This document shows, piece after piece, positions 23,394 through 31,675 of a stretch of DNA of 48,482 nt; the first letter of the stretch is position 1; every line of letters starts with the position of its first letter. This DNA comes from Myxococcota bacterium (GTDB lineage: Bacteria; Myxococcota_A; UBA796; UBA2385). The position numbers were made by a program, and so were the translations under genes. Location of the stretch: positions 1 to 48,482 of the forward strand of contig JAKLKF010000023.1 of the NCBI GenBank assembly GCA_023150805.1, read 5' to 3'. Below the pieces are notes generated by a model, which was given only the letters and a program-made list of their open reading frames with translations, was not told the DNA's origin and did not search any database.

Positions 23394-25478
23394 ATGGCCC
23401 TCAAGGTCTACTCTCCCGACAAGATCCGCAACGTCGTCCTGCTGGGCCACGGGCACTGTGGCAAGACGTCGCTGGCCGAGGCCATGCTCTTCGTGAACGG
23501 GGCGACCTCGCGGCTGGGGAACACGGTCGACGGCACCTCCATCCTCGACTTCGAGCCCGAGGAGCAGAAGCGCGGTGGCTCGATCGCCTCCTCCGTGGCC
23601 TGGATCGAGCACGACGGGCACAAGATCAACGTCATCGACACCCCCGGAGACCAGAACTTCGTCTACGACGCGCTCAACGCGATGCGCGGCGCCGACGCGG
23701 CGGTGATCGTGGTCAGCGCCCCCGACGGCGTCGAGGTCGGCACCGAGCGGCTCTTCCACGCCGCCGGCCAGCTCGGCCTGCCGCGGGTCCTCTTCATCAA
23801 CAAGATGGACCGGGACCGGGCGGACGCCGACGCCTGCCTGCACGAGATCGAGGAGGTGCTGGGCGTGACCCCCGTCGCGCTGCAGCTCCCGCTGGGCGCG
23901 CAGGCCGGCTTCCAGGGCGTCATCAGCATGCTCCAGAAGAAGGCCTTCGTGTACAAGCACGACGGCACCGGCGCCTACGACAAGGTCGCGATTCCCGCGT
24001 CCGAGGCCGACCGGGTCCAGCACGCCGCCGAGGCGCTGATCGACGCGGTCGCCAGCACCGACGACGCGCTGCTCGAGAAGTACCTGGAGACCTTCGAGCT
24101 GTCCGACGACGAGGTGCGGACCGGCCTGCACAACGCGCTGAAGAACGGCCGCATCGTGCCGGTGCTCTTCGGCTCGGCCACCCAGCTCGTCGGGGCGACC
24201 TCGCTGCTCGACCTCATCACCTGGGCCTTCCCCTCGCCCCTGGAGCGCGCCCGGGTGGCGCTGGCCGACGGCCAGCACCTGGAGCCCTCGGTCGACGGGC
24301 CCTTCGCCGCCCAGGTCGTGCACACCCTGGTCGACGAGTTCTCCGGGAAGCTGTCGATCCTCCGCATCCTGCGCGGCTCCGTGCCCGCCGACCCGGTCGT
24401 GCTCAACCCCCACACGGGCGAGACCGAGCGCCTGGGGGCCCTGTTCGCCGTGCGCGGCAAGGAGCGCGAGACGGTGGCCGAGGCCGTGACCGGCGACCTG
24501 CTGGGCGTGGCCAAGCTCAAGGGCACGCACACGGGCGACACGCTGGCCGCGCCCGCCGCGCCCGTGGAGATCGAGAAGCTCGAGTACCCCGCGCCGATGA
24601 TGTCCTACACCATCACGCCCAAGAGCAAGGGCGACGCCGACCGCATCAAGACCGCGCTGGAGCGCCTGCTGGAGGAGGACCCGACGCTCACGGTCAGCAC
24701 CGACGAGCTGTCCAGCGCCCTGGTGCTCAACGGCATGGGCCAGGCCCACCTGGAGATGGCCATCGAGCGCATGGCCCGCAAGTACAAGGTCCAGGTCGAG
24801 ACCGCGCTGCCGCCGGTGCCCTACCGCGAGACCCTCAAGAAGGGCGTGCAGAACGTCGAGGGCAAGCACAAGAAGCAGACGGGCGGCGCGGGCCAGTTCG
24901 GCGTGGCCTTCATGAACATCGTGCCGCTGGAGCGCGGCGGCGGCTTCCAGTTCGTCGACCTGGTCAAGGGCGGGGCCATCCCCAACCAGTACATCCCCTC
25001 GGTGGAGAAGGGCATCCGGGAGCGCATGAAGTCGGGCTTCCTGGCCGGCTACCCCATCGTCGACATCAAGGTCGAGGTCATCGACGGCAAGTACCACCCC
25101 GTCGACTCCAAGGACGTCGCCTTCCAGATGGCCGGCTCCAAGGGCCTGCGCGCGGCCTTCGAGCAGGGCGGCACCGTGCTGCTCGAGCCCATCATGGAGA
25201 TGGACATCGTGGTGCCCACCGAGGTGATGGGCGACGTGATGGGCGACATGACCGGCCGCCGCGGGCGCGTGATGGGCATGGACCCGCGCGGCAAGAACAC
25301 GGTGATCAAGGCCGTGGTGCCGCTGGCCGAGGTCCAGCGCTACGCGCCGGATCTGAAGGGCATGACCGGTGGCAAGGGCTCCTTCACCATGAAGCTGCAG
25401 GGCTACGAGCAGGTCCCCGCCCAGGCGGTCGACAAGATCGTGCACGCCTCGCCCTTCAAGCGTGAGGACGAAGAGTAG
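23394..25478 (+). CDS. EF-G-like translational GTPase paralogue
   Basis: A 694-residue protein with the full five-domain EF-G layout. The P-loop is GHGHCGKT (18-25), unlike AHxDAGKT of standard EF-G. Switch I is KRGGSI instead of RGITI. Switch II is DTPGD (82-86), so the catalytic His of DTPGH is replaced by Asp. NKMD (137-140) and the SAT-type G5 loop (GSAT) are kept. Domain IV keeps HKKQTGGAGQFGV. These changes mark the EF-G-like (FusA2-type) subgroup, whose role is not settled; ribosome binding without normal translocation or recycling is possible. ATG at 23394 has GGAG upstream. The next gene follows after 4 nt. Confidence 0.9.
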   Translation: MALKVYSPDKIRNVVLLGHGHCGKTSLAEAMLFVNGATSRLGNTVDGTSILDFEPEEQKRGGSIASSVAWIEHDGHKINVIDTPGDQNFVYDALNAMRGADAAVIVVSAPDGVEVGTERLFHAAGQLGLPRVLFINKMDRDRADADACLHEIEEVLGVTPVALQLPLGAQAGFQGVISMLQKKAFVYKHDGTGAYDKVAIPASEADRVQHAAEALIDAVASTDDALLEKYLETFELSDDEVRTGLHNALKNGRIVPVLFGSATQLVGATSLLDLITWAFPSPLERARVALADGQHLEPSVDGPFAAQVVHTLVDEFSGKLSILRILRGSVPADPVVLNPHTGETERLGALFAVRGKERETVAEAVTGDLLGVAKLKGTHTGDTLAAPAAPVEIEKLEYPAPMMSYTITPKSKGDADRIKTALERLLEEDPTLTVSTDELSSALVLNGMGQAHLEMAIERMARKYKVQVETALPPVPYRETLKKGVQNVEGKHKKQTGGAGQFGVAFMNIVPLERGGGFQFVDLVKGGAIPNQYIPSVEKGIRERMKSGFLAGYPIVDIKVEVIDGKYHPVDSKDVAFQMAGSKGLRAAFEQGGTVLLEPIMEMDIVVPTEVMGDVMGDMTGRRGRVMGMDPRGKNTVIKAVVPLAEVQRYAPDLKGMTGGKGSFTMKLQGYEQVPAQAVDKIVHASPFKREDEE

Positions 25479-25482
25479 GCGC

Positions 25483-26682
25483 ATGGCCGAGGAGATCCCC
25501 TTCGCCCGGCTGGGCATCCCCAAGGAGTTCCGGGATGTCCTGAGCCCGCAGGCGCCGCGGCCCGCCCGGCTCGCGGCGGCCCGGGGCCTGCTGCCGGTGG
25601 CGCCGGACGTGCAGCTCGGCATGCTCTACGTCCTGCGCGGGGATCCCGACCCCGAGGTGGCCGAGCTGGCGGGGCGCTCGCTGCTGGACCTGCCGGTCGA
25701 GCACGTGCTGCGCGCCATCCACGTGCGGACGCACCCCAAGGTGCTGGAGTACCTGGCGGAGAGCCGGGTCGACCCCGACCTGGACGACCGCCTCGCGATG
25801 CACAAGCTGGCCAACGACCGCACGGTGCGCCTGGTGGCGCGGCGGGCGGGGCCGGCGCTCTGCGAGAAGCTGTGCAGCAACCACGAGCGGCTGCTGATGA
25901 CGCCGCTCATCTGGCTGGACCTGCGGGCCAACGCCAACGCCGCCGAGCGGGACCTGCAGAAGGCTGAGGGCTTCCTGCGGATGGAGGGCGCGCTGCCCGA
26001 GGCGGCCCCGGCCGCGCCGCCGCCTGCGGCCCCTGCCGCTCCCGCGGCGCCGGCCCCGATGGACCTGGAGGCCGAGATCCTGGCCGCGCTGGCGGGCCAG
26101 CAGTCGCCGGCCCTGCTGGCGGCCCAGGACCAGCGCCTGGAGATGATCGACCTCGACCGGACCTCCGTCGACCTCGGCGACTTCGAGTTCAACTTCGCCG
26201 ACGAGACCCAGGAGCTGTCCTGGCTGTTGACCGATGACCGCGACGAGCGCGCCAGCCTCGAGGAGCTGCGCTCGATGGAGGGGATCATCCGCGACATGAG
26301 CCCCGGCCAGAAGATCAAGCTGGCCTACCTGGGCAACCAGGAGTCGCGCGGCATCCTGATCCGGGACTCCAACAAGCTGGTCGCCGCCGCCGTCGTGAAG
26401 TCCGGGCGGATGAGCGACGGCGAGGGCCTGGCCGCCGCGGCCAACCGCAACCTGGCCGACGACGTCATCCGCGAGATCGCGACCAACCGGGAGTGGGTGC
26501 GCAAGTACCCCTTCCAGGTGGCGCTGGTGAACAACCCCAAGTGCCCGGCCTCGGTCGCGATGGGCTTCATCCGCAACCTCAACCGCCGCGACCTGCAGGC
26601 GCTGACCCGCAACCGCAACATCTCCAGCGCGGTCAACCAGGCGGCGACCCGCCTCTTCCGTGAGAAGTTCAAGGACGCCTGA
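25483..26682 (+). CDS. Unknown protein coupled to the EF-G-like GTPase
   Basis: A 399-residue cytoplasmic protein beginning 4 nt after the EF-G-like gene. The N-terminal 165 residues are helical and resemble HEAT-like repeats (LYVLRGDPDPEVAELAGRSL, VLRAIHVRTHPKVLEYLAES, LANDRTVRLVARRAGP). A Pro/Ala linker (about 168-190) and an acidic segment (about 210-250) follow. The C-terminal 150 residues are again helical-repeat-like (GNQESRGILIRDSNKLVAAA, IREIATNREWVRKYPFQVAL, RNLNRRDLQALTRNRNISSA). No catalytic motif and no family I can name. The tight coupling suggests a partner or regulator for the GTPase or for ribosomes. Confidence 0.8.
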   Translation: MAEEIPFARLGIPKEFRDVLSPQAPRPARLAAARGLLPVAPDVQLGMLYVLRGDPDPEVAELAGRSLLDLPVEHVLRAIHVRTHPKVLEYLAESRVDPDLDDRLAMHKLANDRTVRLVARRAGPALCEKLCSNHERLLMTPLIWLDLRANANAAERDLQKAEGFLRMEGALPEAAPAAPPPAAPAAPAAPAPMDLEAEILAALAGQQSPALLAAQDQRLEMIDLDRTSVDLGDFEFNFADETQELSWLLTDDRDERASLEELRSMEGIIRDMSPGQKIKLAYLGNQESRGILIRDSNKLVAAAVVKSGRMSDGEGLAAAANRNLADDVIREIATNREWVRKYPFQVALVNNPKCPASVAMGFIRNLNRRDLQALTRNRNISSAVNQAATRLFREKFKDA

Positions 26683-26707
26683 GGCGCCGGCCTCGCTTGG
26701 AGCCCCC

Positions 26708-27688
26708 ATGAAGCTCGCCACCCTTCGCGACGGCAGCCGCGACGGCACCCTCGTCGTCGTCCGCCGCGACCTCGCCGTCTACACCCCCGCCACCCACATC
26801 GTGCGCACGCTCCAGCAGGCGCTGGACCAGTGGGCCGTCTTCGAGCCGGCGCTCCGCGACCTGGCCGACGCCCTGGAGTCGGGCGAGCTGGCGGGCGAGC
26901 CGCTGGACGTCGACCGACTGCTCTCGCCCCTGCCGCGCGCCTACGAGTGGGTCGACGGCAGCGCCTACATCACGCACGTCGTGCTGGTCCGGAAGGCGCG
27001 CAACGCCGAGCCGCCGGCGACGCTGCGCACCGACCCGCTGGTCTACCAGGGGGGCTCGGGCGCCTTCCTGGCCCCCACCGACGACATCCCCCTGCGCGAC
27101 CCGGCCTGGGGGCTCGACTTCGAGGCCGAGGTCTGCGTGGTGCTCGACGACACGCCGATGGGGACCACCGCCGCGCAGGCCGAGGACCACATCAAGCTCG
27201 TGCTGCTCTGCAACGACGTGACCCTGCGCAACCTGATCCCGGCCGAGCTGGAGAAGGGCTTCGGCTTCTTCCAGAGCAAGCCGGCCACGGCCTTCTCCCC
27301 CGTGGCCGTCACCCCCGACGAGCTGGGGGACGCCTGGCAGGACGGGCGGGTGCACCTGAAGCTGCGGACCAGCCTGAACGGGCAGCGCGTGGGCGAGCCA
27401 CACGCGGGCCCCGAGATGCACTTCAGCTTCCACGACCTGGTGGCCCACCTCTGCAAGACGCGGGACTACACGGCCGGGACCATCCTGGGCAGCGGCACGG
27501 TCGCCAACGCCGACCCGGCGACCGGCAGCTCCTGCCTGTCCGAGCTGCGGATGCGCGAGATCATCGCCTCGGGCGCCCCGCGCACGCGCTACATGCAGGA
27601 GGGAGACGTGGTGCGGATCGAGATGCTCGATCCGGACGGCGACTCGATCTTCGGCGCGATCGAGCAGCGGGTCGTCTCGGCGCCCTGA
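26708..27688 (+). CDS. fah: Fumarylacetoacetate hydrolase family protein
   Basis: A 326-residue FAH-superfamily enzyme. Metal-binding acidic residues lie in GLDFEAEVCVVL and later LCNDVTLRNL, followed by KPATAFSPVAVTPDELG and the end motif TILGSGTVANAD. In the tyrosine pathway this enzyme cleaves fumarylacetoacetate to fumarate and acetoacetate. The family also contains other C-C hydrolases and decarboxylases, but the two following genes are maleylacetoacetate isomerase and homogentisate dioxygenase, which makes the pathway assignment strong. ATG at 26708; 25 nt after the previous stop. Confidence 0.85.
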   Translation: MKLATLRDGSRDGTLVVVRRDLAVYTPATHIVRTLQQALDQWAVFEPALRDLADALESGELAGEPLDVDRLLSPLPRAYEWVDGSAYITHVVLVRKARNAEPPATLRTDPLVYQGGSGAFLAPTDDIPLRDPAWGLDFEAEVCVVLDDTPMGTTAAQAEDHIKLVLLCNDVTLRNLIPAELEKGFGFFQSKPATAFSPVAVTPDELGDAWQDGRVHLKLRTSLNGQRVGEPHAGPEMHFSFHDLVAHLCKTRDYTAGTILGSGTVANADPATGSSCLSELRMREIIASGAPRTRYMQEGDVVRIEMLDPDGDSIFGAIEQRVVSAP

Positions 27689-27695
27689 GGTGGAC

Positions 27696-28334
27696 ATGCG
27701 GCTGTACGGCTACTGGCGCAGCTCGTCGGCGTGGCGGGTGCGGATCGCCCTGGAGTGGAAGGGCCTGCCCTGGGAGTACGTGCCGGTGCACCTGGTCGCC
27801 GACGGCGGGCAGCAGAACCTGCCCGCGCACGCCGCTCGCAACCCGATGCGGCAGGTGCCGGTGCTGGAGCTGGACGACGGGCGCCTGCTCAGCCAGTCGG
27901 TCGCCATCGTCGAGTACCTCGAGGAGCTCCAGCCGACGCCGCCCCTGCTGCCCGCCGACCCCTTCGCCCGCGCCGTGGTCCGCCAGCTCGTCGAGGTGGT
28001 GAACTCCGGGATCCAGCCGCTGCAGAACCTGCGCGTGCTGGCGGCCATGGAGGCGGCCGGAGGCGACCGGGGAGCCTGGGCGCGGCAGGTGATCGAGCCG
28101 GGCCTGGCCGCCTTGCAGGAGCTGGCGCGCCCGCACGCCGGTCGCTTCCTGGTCGGGGACGCGCCGTCGCTGGCCGACGTCTTCCTGGTGCCGCAGCTCT
28201 ACAACGCGCGGCGCTTCGGCTGCGGGCTGGACCCCCTCGACCTGCTGCTGCGGGTCGAGCAGGCGGCCCAGGCGCTGCCGGCCTTCCAGCGCGCCCACCC
28301 CGACCGCCAGCCCGACGCGGTGGCGGCAGGGTAG
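27696..28334 (+). CDS. maiA: Maleylacetoacetate isomerase (zeta-class GST)
   Basis: A 212-residue glutathione transferase-like enzyme. The N-terminal thioredoxin fold starts MRLYGYWRSSSAWRVRIAL, carrying the SSxxxR signature of zeta-class GSTs that convert maleylacetoacetate to fumarylacetoacetate with glutathione. NPMRQVPVLE has the cis-Pro, and SQSVAIVEYLEE binds glutathione. The helical C-terminal domain contains GDAPSLADVFLVPQLYNARR. ATG at 27696 has AGGTGG just upstream; a GTG two codons earlier is possible. Middle gene of the homogentisate operon. Confidence 0.92.
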   Translation: MRLYGYWRSSSAWRVRIALEWKGLPWEYVPVHLVADGGQQNLPAHAARNPMRQVPVLELDDGRLLSQSVAIVEYLEELQPTPPLLPADPFARAVVRQLVEVVNSGIQPLQNLRVLAAMEAAGGDRGAWARQVIEPGLAALQELARPHAGRFLVGDAPSLADVFLVPQLYNARRFGCGLDPLDLLLRVEQAAQALPAFQRAHPDRQPDAVAAG

Positions 28335-28378
28335 GGCGCGCTCGTCCCGCTCCTCACGCCGCACCAAGGAGGCGCCCG

Positions 28379-29554
28379 ATGTTGGACCGCATGCAGCGAG
28401 GGCTCGTGCCGCCCAAGCACCACCTCGCCTTCCGCAAGGAGACCCCCGACGCCGGCGGCGCGCTGTTCTGGGAGGAGTGCCTCACCCGCGACGGCTTCGA
28501 CGGCGGCTACACCATCCTGTACCACCGCTACCGCCCGCACGAGCACCGGGTCGCGCCCACGACCCACGGCTGGCCGGCCCCGGTCGCCGGCGCGGGGACC
28601 GACCTGCGCAAGCGGCACTTCAAGACGCAGGACCTGCCGCCGACCGGGGGGGCGCCCGTCGACGCCCGGACACCGCTGCTGTTCAACGAGGACGTGGTCC
28701 TGTCGGTGCTGCACCCCGACCAGCCCGACCCGGTCTACGTCAACAACGGGGACGCCGACGACCTGCTCTACATCTTCCAGGGCAGCGGCCTGCTGCGCTC
28801 GGTGCTGGGCGACCTGCGCTTCTCGCAGGACGACTACGTCTACATCCCCCGCGGGCTGGTCTACCGGCTGATCCCCGACCCGGGGGTGCCGCAGTACTGG
28901 CTGTCCATCGAGTGCCTGGGCGGGATGGGGCTGCTGCGCCAGTTCCGCAACGAGGTGGGCCAGCTCACCATGGACGCGCCCTACTGCCACCGCGACTTCC
29001 GGCGGCCCGAGGGGCCCGTCGAGCGCGACGAGGGCATCCGCGCGCTGGTGGTGAAGAAGGGGGGCCGCTTCCATGGCTTCACCCTGCCGCACAGCCCGCT
29101 GTGCTGCGTGGGCTGGGACGGCACGGTCTACCCGTGGGCCTTCCCCATCCTGCACTTCCAGCCCCGCGCCGGCCTGGTCCACCTGCCGCCCACCTGGCAC
29201 GGCACCTTCCAGGCCCGCGGCGCGCTCATCTGCTCCTTCGTGCCGCGGGCGGTGGACTTCCACCCCGACGCGATCCCCTGCCCCTACCCGCACAGCAGCG
29301 TCGACGTGGACGAGTTCCTGTTCTACGTGCGCGGCAACTTCACCAGCCGCCGCGGCGTCGGTCCCGGCAGCGTGAGCTTCCACCCCGCCGGCATCCCGCA
29401 CGGTCCCCACCCCGGCGCCTACGAGGCCAGCATCGGCCACCGGGAGACGACCGAGCTGGCCGTCATGCTCGACACGCTGCGGCCGCTGCAGGTCACGGCC
29501 CAGGCCGAGGGGGTCGAGGACCCGGCCTACATGGACAGCTTCGTCCAGGGCTGA
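28379..29554 (+). CDS. hmgA: Homogentisate 1,2-dioxygenase
   Basis: A 391-residue cupin-fold iron enzyme that opens the aromatic ring of homogentisate to maleylacetoacetate. Recognisable parts: LLFNEDVVLSVLHP, the cupin core SQDDYVYIPRGLVYRLIPD, and the C-terminal iron-site region DEFLFYVRGNFTSRRGVGPG followed by FHPAGIPHGPHPGAYEASIG and HRETTELAVMLDT. It is shorter than the usual 430-450 residues, mostly at the N-terminus, as in other bacterial short forms. The ribosome-binding site is near perfect (AAGGAGG). It ends the fah-maiA-hmgA operon; hppD, for the preceding step, is not in the window. Confidence 0.9.
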   Translation: MLDRMQRGLVPPKHHLAFRKETPDAGGALFWEECLTRDGFDGGYTILYHRYRPHEHRVAPTTHGWPAPVAGAGTDLRKRHFKTQDLPPTGGAPVDARTPLLFNEDVVLSVLHPDQPDPVYVNNGDADDLLYIFQGSGLLRSVLGDLRFSQDDYVYIPRGLVYRLIPDPGVPQYWLSIECLGGMGLLRQFRNEVGQLTMDAPYCHRDFRRPEGPVERDEGIRALVVKKGGRFHGFTLPHSPLCCVGWDGTVYPWAFPILHFQPRAGLVHLPPTWHGTFQARGALICSFVPRAVDFHPDAIPCPYPHSSVDVDEFLFYVRGNFTSRRGVGPGSVSFHPAGIPHGPHPGAYEASIGHRETTELAVMLDTLRPLQVTAQAEGVEDPAYMDSFVQG

Positions 29555-29583
29555 GCGCCGGCGGGCGAGGGCGCCGGCGGGCG
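29555..29583. repeat. 13-bp direct repeat between convergent genes
   Basis: GCGCCGGCGGGCG occurs at 29555-29567 and 29571-29583, right after the hmgA stop. The copies contain the self-complementary core GCGCCGGCG and could form alternative hairpins that help end transcription between hmgA and the convergent OPT gene. Confidence 0.5.
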
Positions 29584-29596
29584 GGGGCGCGGCGGG

Positions 29597-31591
29597 TCAG
29601 TGCCCGCCGCCCAGCACGAAGTTGTTCAGCGAGGCGACGATGACGCCCACGATCGACACGCCCGCGATCACGCCGGCCGACACGGGCACCAGGTAGTCCT
29701 CGGCGGCCTGGGCGTCCTTCTTCTGCCAGACCCAGGCGATGAGCGCGCCCACCAGCATGGACAGCGGGTACTGGAAGGGCAGGATGAAGCCCAGGCCCAG
29801 GCCGGTGGCCGAGGGCAGCCACTTCTTGGCCTTGGGCAACAGCTGCTCCAGCACGACCAGGACCGCGCCCAGCGCCAGGCCCAGGCCGATGGCCTGCTGG
29901 TGCATCGGGTGCATGCTCTCGATGCCGTCGCGGAAGACCTCGGCCACCGCCTTCCAGGCCTGGGCAGCCGGCGCGGGGAAGGCCGGCGGCGCGGTGTCCG
30001 TGCCGGTCAGCGCCGTGGCGTCGGGCACCAGGATGTAGAAGCCGGTCACCGTGGCCATCGTGCCGCTGAGGATGCCCATCGCCTGGGCCACGAACTGCCG
30101 GCGGGGGTTGGCGCCCAGCAGGTAGCCGCTCTTGAGGTCGTTGAGCAGGTCGGCGCAGGAGCTGGCGGCGCCCGCCGTGATGCCGGCCGTCATCAGGTTG
30201 GCCGTCGCCGACTGCGGGATCAGCACGCCGTAGGTGAGCTGCATGATCTTGCCCATCGCGCCGGTGGGCGTGATGTCGCTCTCGCCGGTGGCGCGGGCCG
30301 CGACCAGGGCCAGGGCCAGGGTCAGGACCACGGCCAGCACGCCCAGCAGCAGCGGGATCTCGAAGAAGCGCCAGGCGATCAGCACCACCGCCGAGCCGGC
30401 CAGGGCCAGGCCGCCCAGGAACCAGGCGATCGGCACCTCGGTGGCCGCCACCCGCGCGTCGACGGCCCCGCCGCCGCCGCCGCCCAGGCTCTTGAAGGCC
30501 CGCGCGATGGTGCGCCACTGGAAGGCGAAGCCCAGCAGGCCGCCGCTCACCATCATCGGCGCGCCCAGCCACAGGCCGACCTCCTTCCAGGCCTTGGCCC
30601 CCTTGGTGACGGCCGTGATCGTGTCGCCCTTCGGGTTCACCCAGGCCGCCTCCAGGCCCATGGGCCCGGCGACGTAGGCCAGCACCAGCCCGCCCACCGC
30701 CATCCAGATGGCCGTGCGCAGGCCGACCAGCGCGCCGGCCGCGACCATCACGGGGTTGACGTCCCAGGCGATGGTCCAGTCGCTGGGCTTCATCGCGACC
30801 GTCTCGCCGTCGACGACCTTGGTGCCCCGCGCCGGCAGCCAGTCGAACAGGTTCAGCGACGAGGGCACCAGCGGCGCCTTGCCGCCCGCGCCGTCGCTCT
30901 TCAGCGGCAGCTCCAGCAGGGGAGGGAAGGCCGCGCCGAACAGGCCCGACCACAGCAGCGCGCGCGCCTTCTTCACGGCCTCGCCACCCTCGGCGTACAG
31001 CGACTGCAGCGTGACCGCCGCCGCCAGGCCCGAGGGGAACTTCAGGCGCTCCTGGTTGATCATGTTCCGCTTCATCGGGATGGCGATCACCGTGCCGAGC
31101 ACGGCCAGCGCCACCGTCCACGCCGCCAGCACCGGCCAGGCCAGGTGGGTACCGCCGGGGTTCTCCGGCGTCGCCGACAGGATGAGCAGGGCCGCGATGG
31201 CGCTGACCATCGTGCCGCCCGTGCTGTAGCCGGCGGCCGAGGCCGTCGACTGCATGCAGTTGTTCTCCAGGATGGTCATCGGCGTCTTGGCGATGCCGGC
31301 CTTCTGGATGCCCGACCACAGGGCGTAGGAGAGGATGCAGGCCGTGATGGCGATGCCCAGGTGCCAGCCGGTCTTCAGCCCGATGTACAGGTTGGTGAAG
31401 GCCAGCAGGAAGCCCAGGCCCGAGCCCATCAGCACCGCGCGCAGCGTGAGCTGGGGCACGTCCTCGCCGCGGTAGGCCCGCTGGTACCACTCCTCCTCGC
31501 TCATCTCGGCCACCTGGGCCGGCGGGATCTCTAGGGGGTGGCTGCGGGCCAGGTCCTCCGCGGACGCGGGGGCCTTCTGGAAGAGCGGCAT
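29597..31591 (-). CDS. OPT family oligopeptide transporter
   Basis: A 664-residue inner-membrane protein with about 14-16 hydrophobic segments. OPT family landmarks: RAVLMGSGLGFLLAFTNLYI near residues 51-70, GLKTGWHLGIAI, the NNCMQSTASAAGYSTGG stretch (residues 110-126) and NLMTAGITAGAASSCADLLN late in the protein. Prokaryotic OPT members import peptides or metal chelates. A Gly-rich cytoplasmic loop (SLGGGGGGAVDA) separates the halves. ATG at 31591 with GGAG upstream. It is 84 nt downstream of the anti-sigma gene on the same strand and might belong to that regulon. Confidence 0.88.
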   Translation of the reverse strand: MPLFQKAPASAEDLARSHPLEIPPAQVAEMSEEEWYQRAYRGEDVPQLTLRAVLMGSGLGFLLAFTNLYIGLKTGWHLGIAITACILSYALWSGIQKAGIAKTPMTILENNCMQSTASAAGYSTGGTMVSAIAALLILSATPENPGGTHLAWPVLAAWTVALAVLGTVIAIPMKRNMINQERLKFPSGLAAAVTLQSLYAEGGEAVKKARALLWSGLFGAAFPPLLELPLKSDGAGGKAPLVPSSLNLFDWLPARGTKVVDGETVAMKPSDWTIAWDVNPVMVAAGALVGLRTAIWMAVGGLVLAYVAGPMGLEAAWVNPKGDTITAVTKGAKAWKEVGLWLGAPMMVSGGLLGFAFQWRTIARAFKSLGGGGGGAVDARVAATEVPIAWFLGGLALAGSAVVLIAWRFFEIPLLLGVLAVVLTLALALVAARATGESDITPTGAMGKIMQLTYGVLIPQSATANLMTAGITAGAASSCADLLNDLKSGYLLGANPRRQFVAQAMGILSGTMATVTGFYILVPDATALTGTDTAPPAFPAPAAQAWKAVAEVFRDGIESMHPMHQQAIGLGLALGAVLVVLEQLLPKAKKWLPSATGLGLGFILPFQYPLSMLVGALIAWVWQKKDAQAAEDYLVPVSAGVIAGVSIVGVIVASLNNFVLGGGH

Positions 31592-31675
31592 GGGGAGCTC
31601 CAGCGAGGTCCCGTTGCCTATGGACCCCGGCTGCGCGCGTCCACGCGACGCATTGGACTCCCGCGCCCGCGAGCC

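Noticed and set aside
29555..29583. CRISPR-like repeat
   Set aside because: Only two short GC-rich copies with a 3-bp gap; no spacers and no cas genes in the window.
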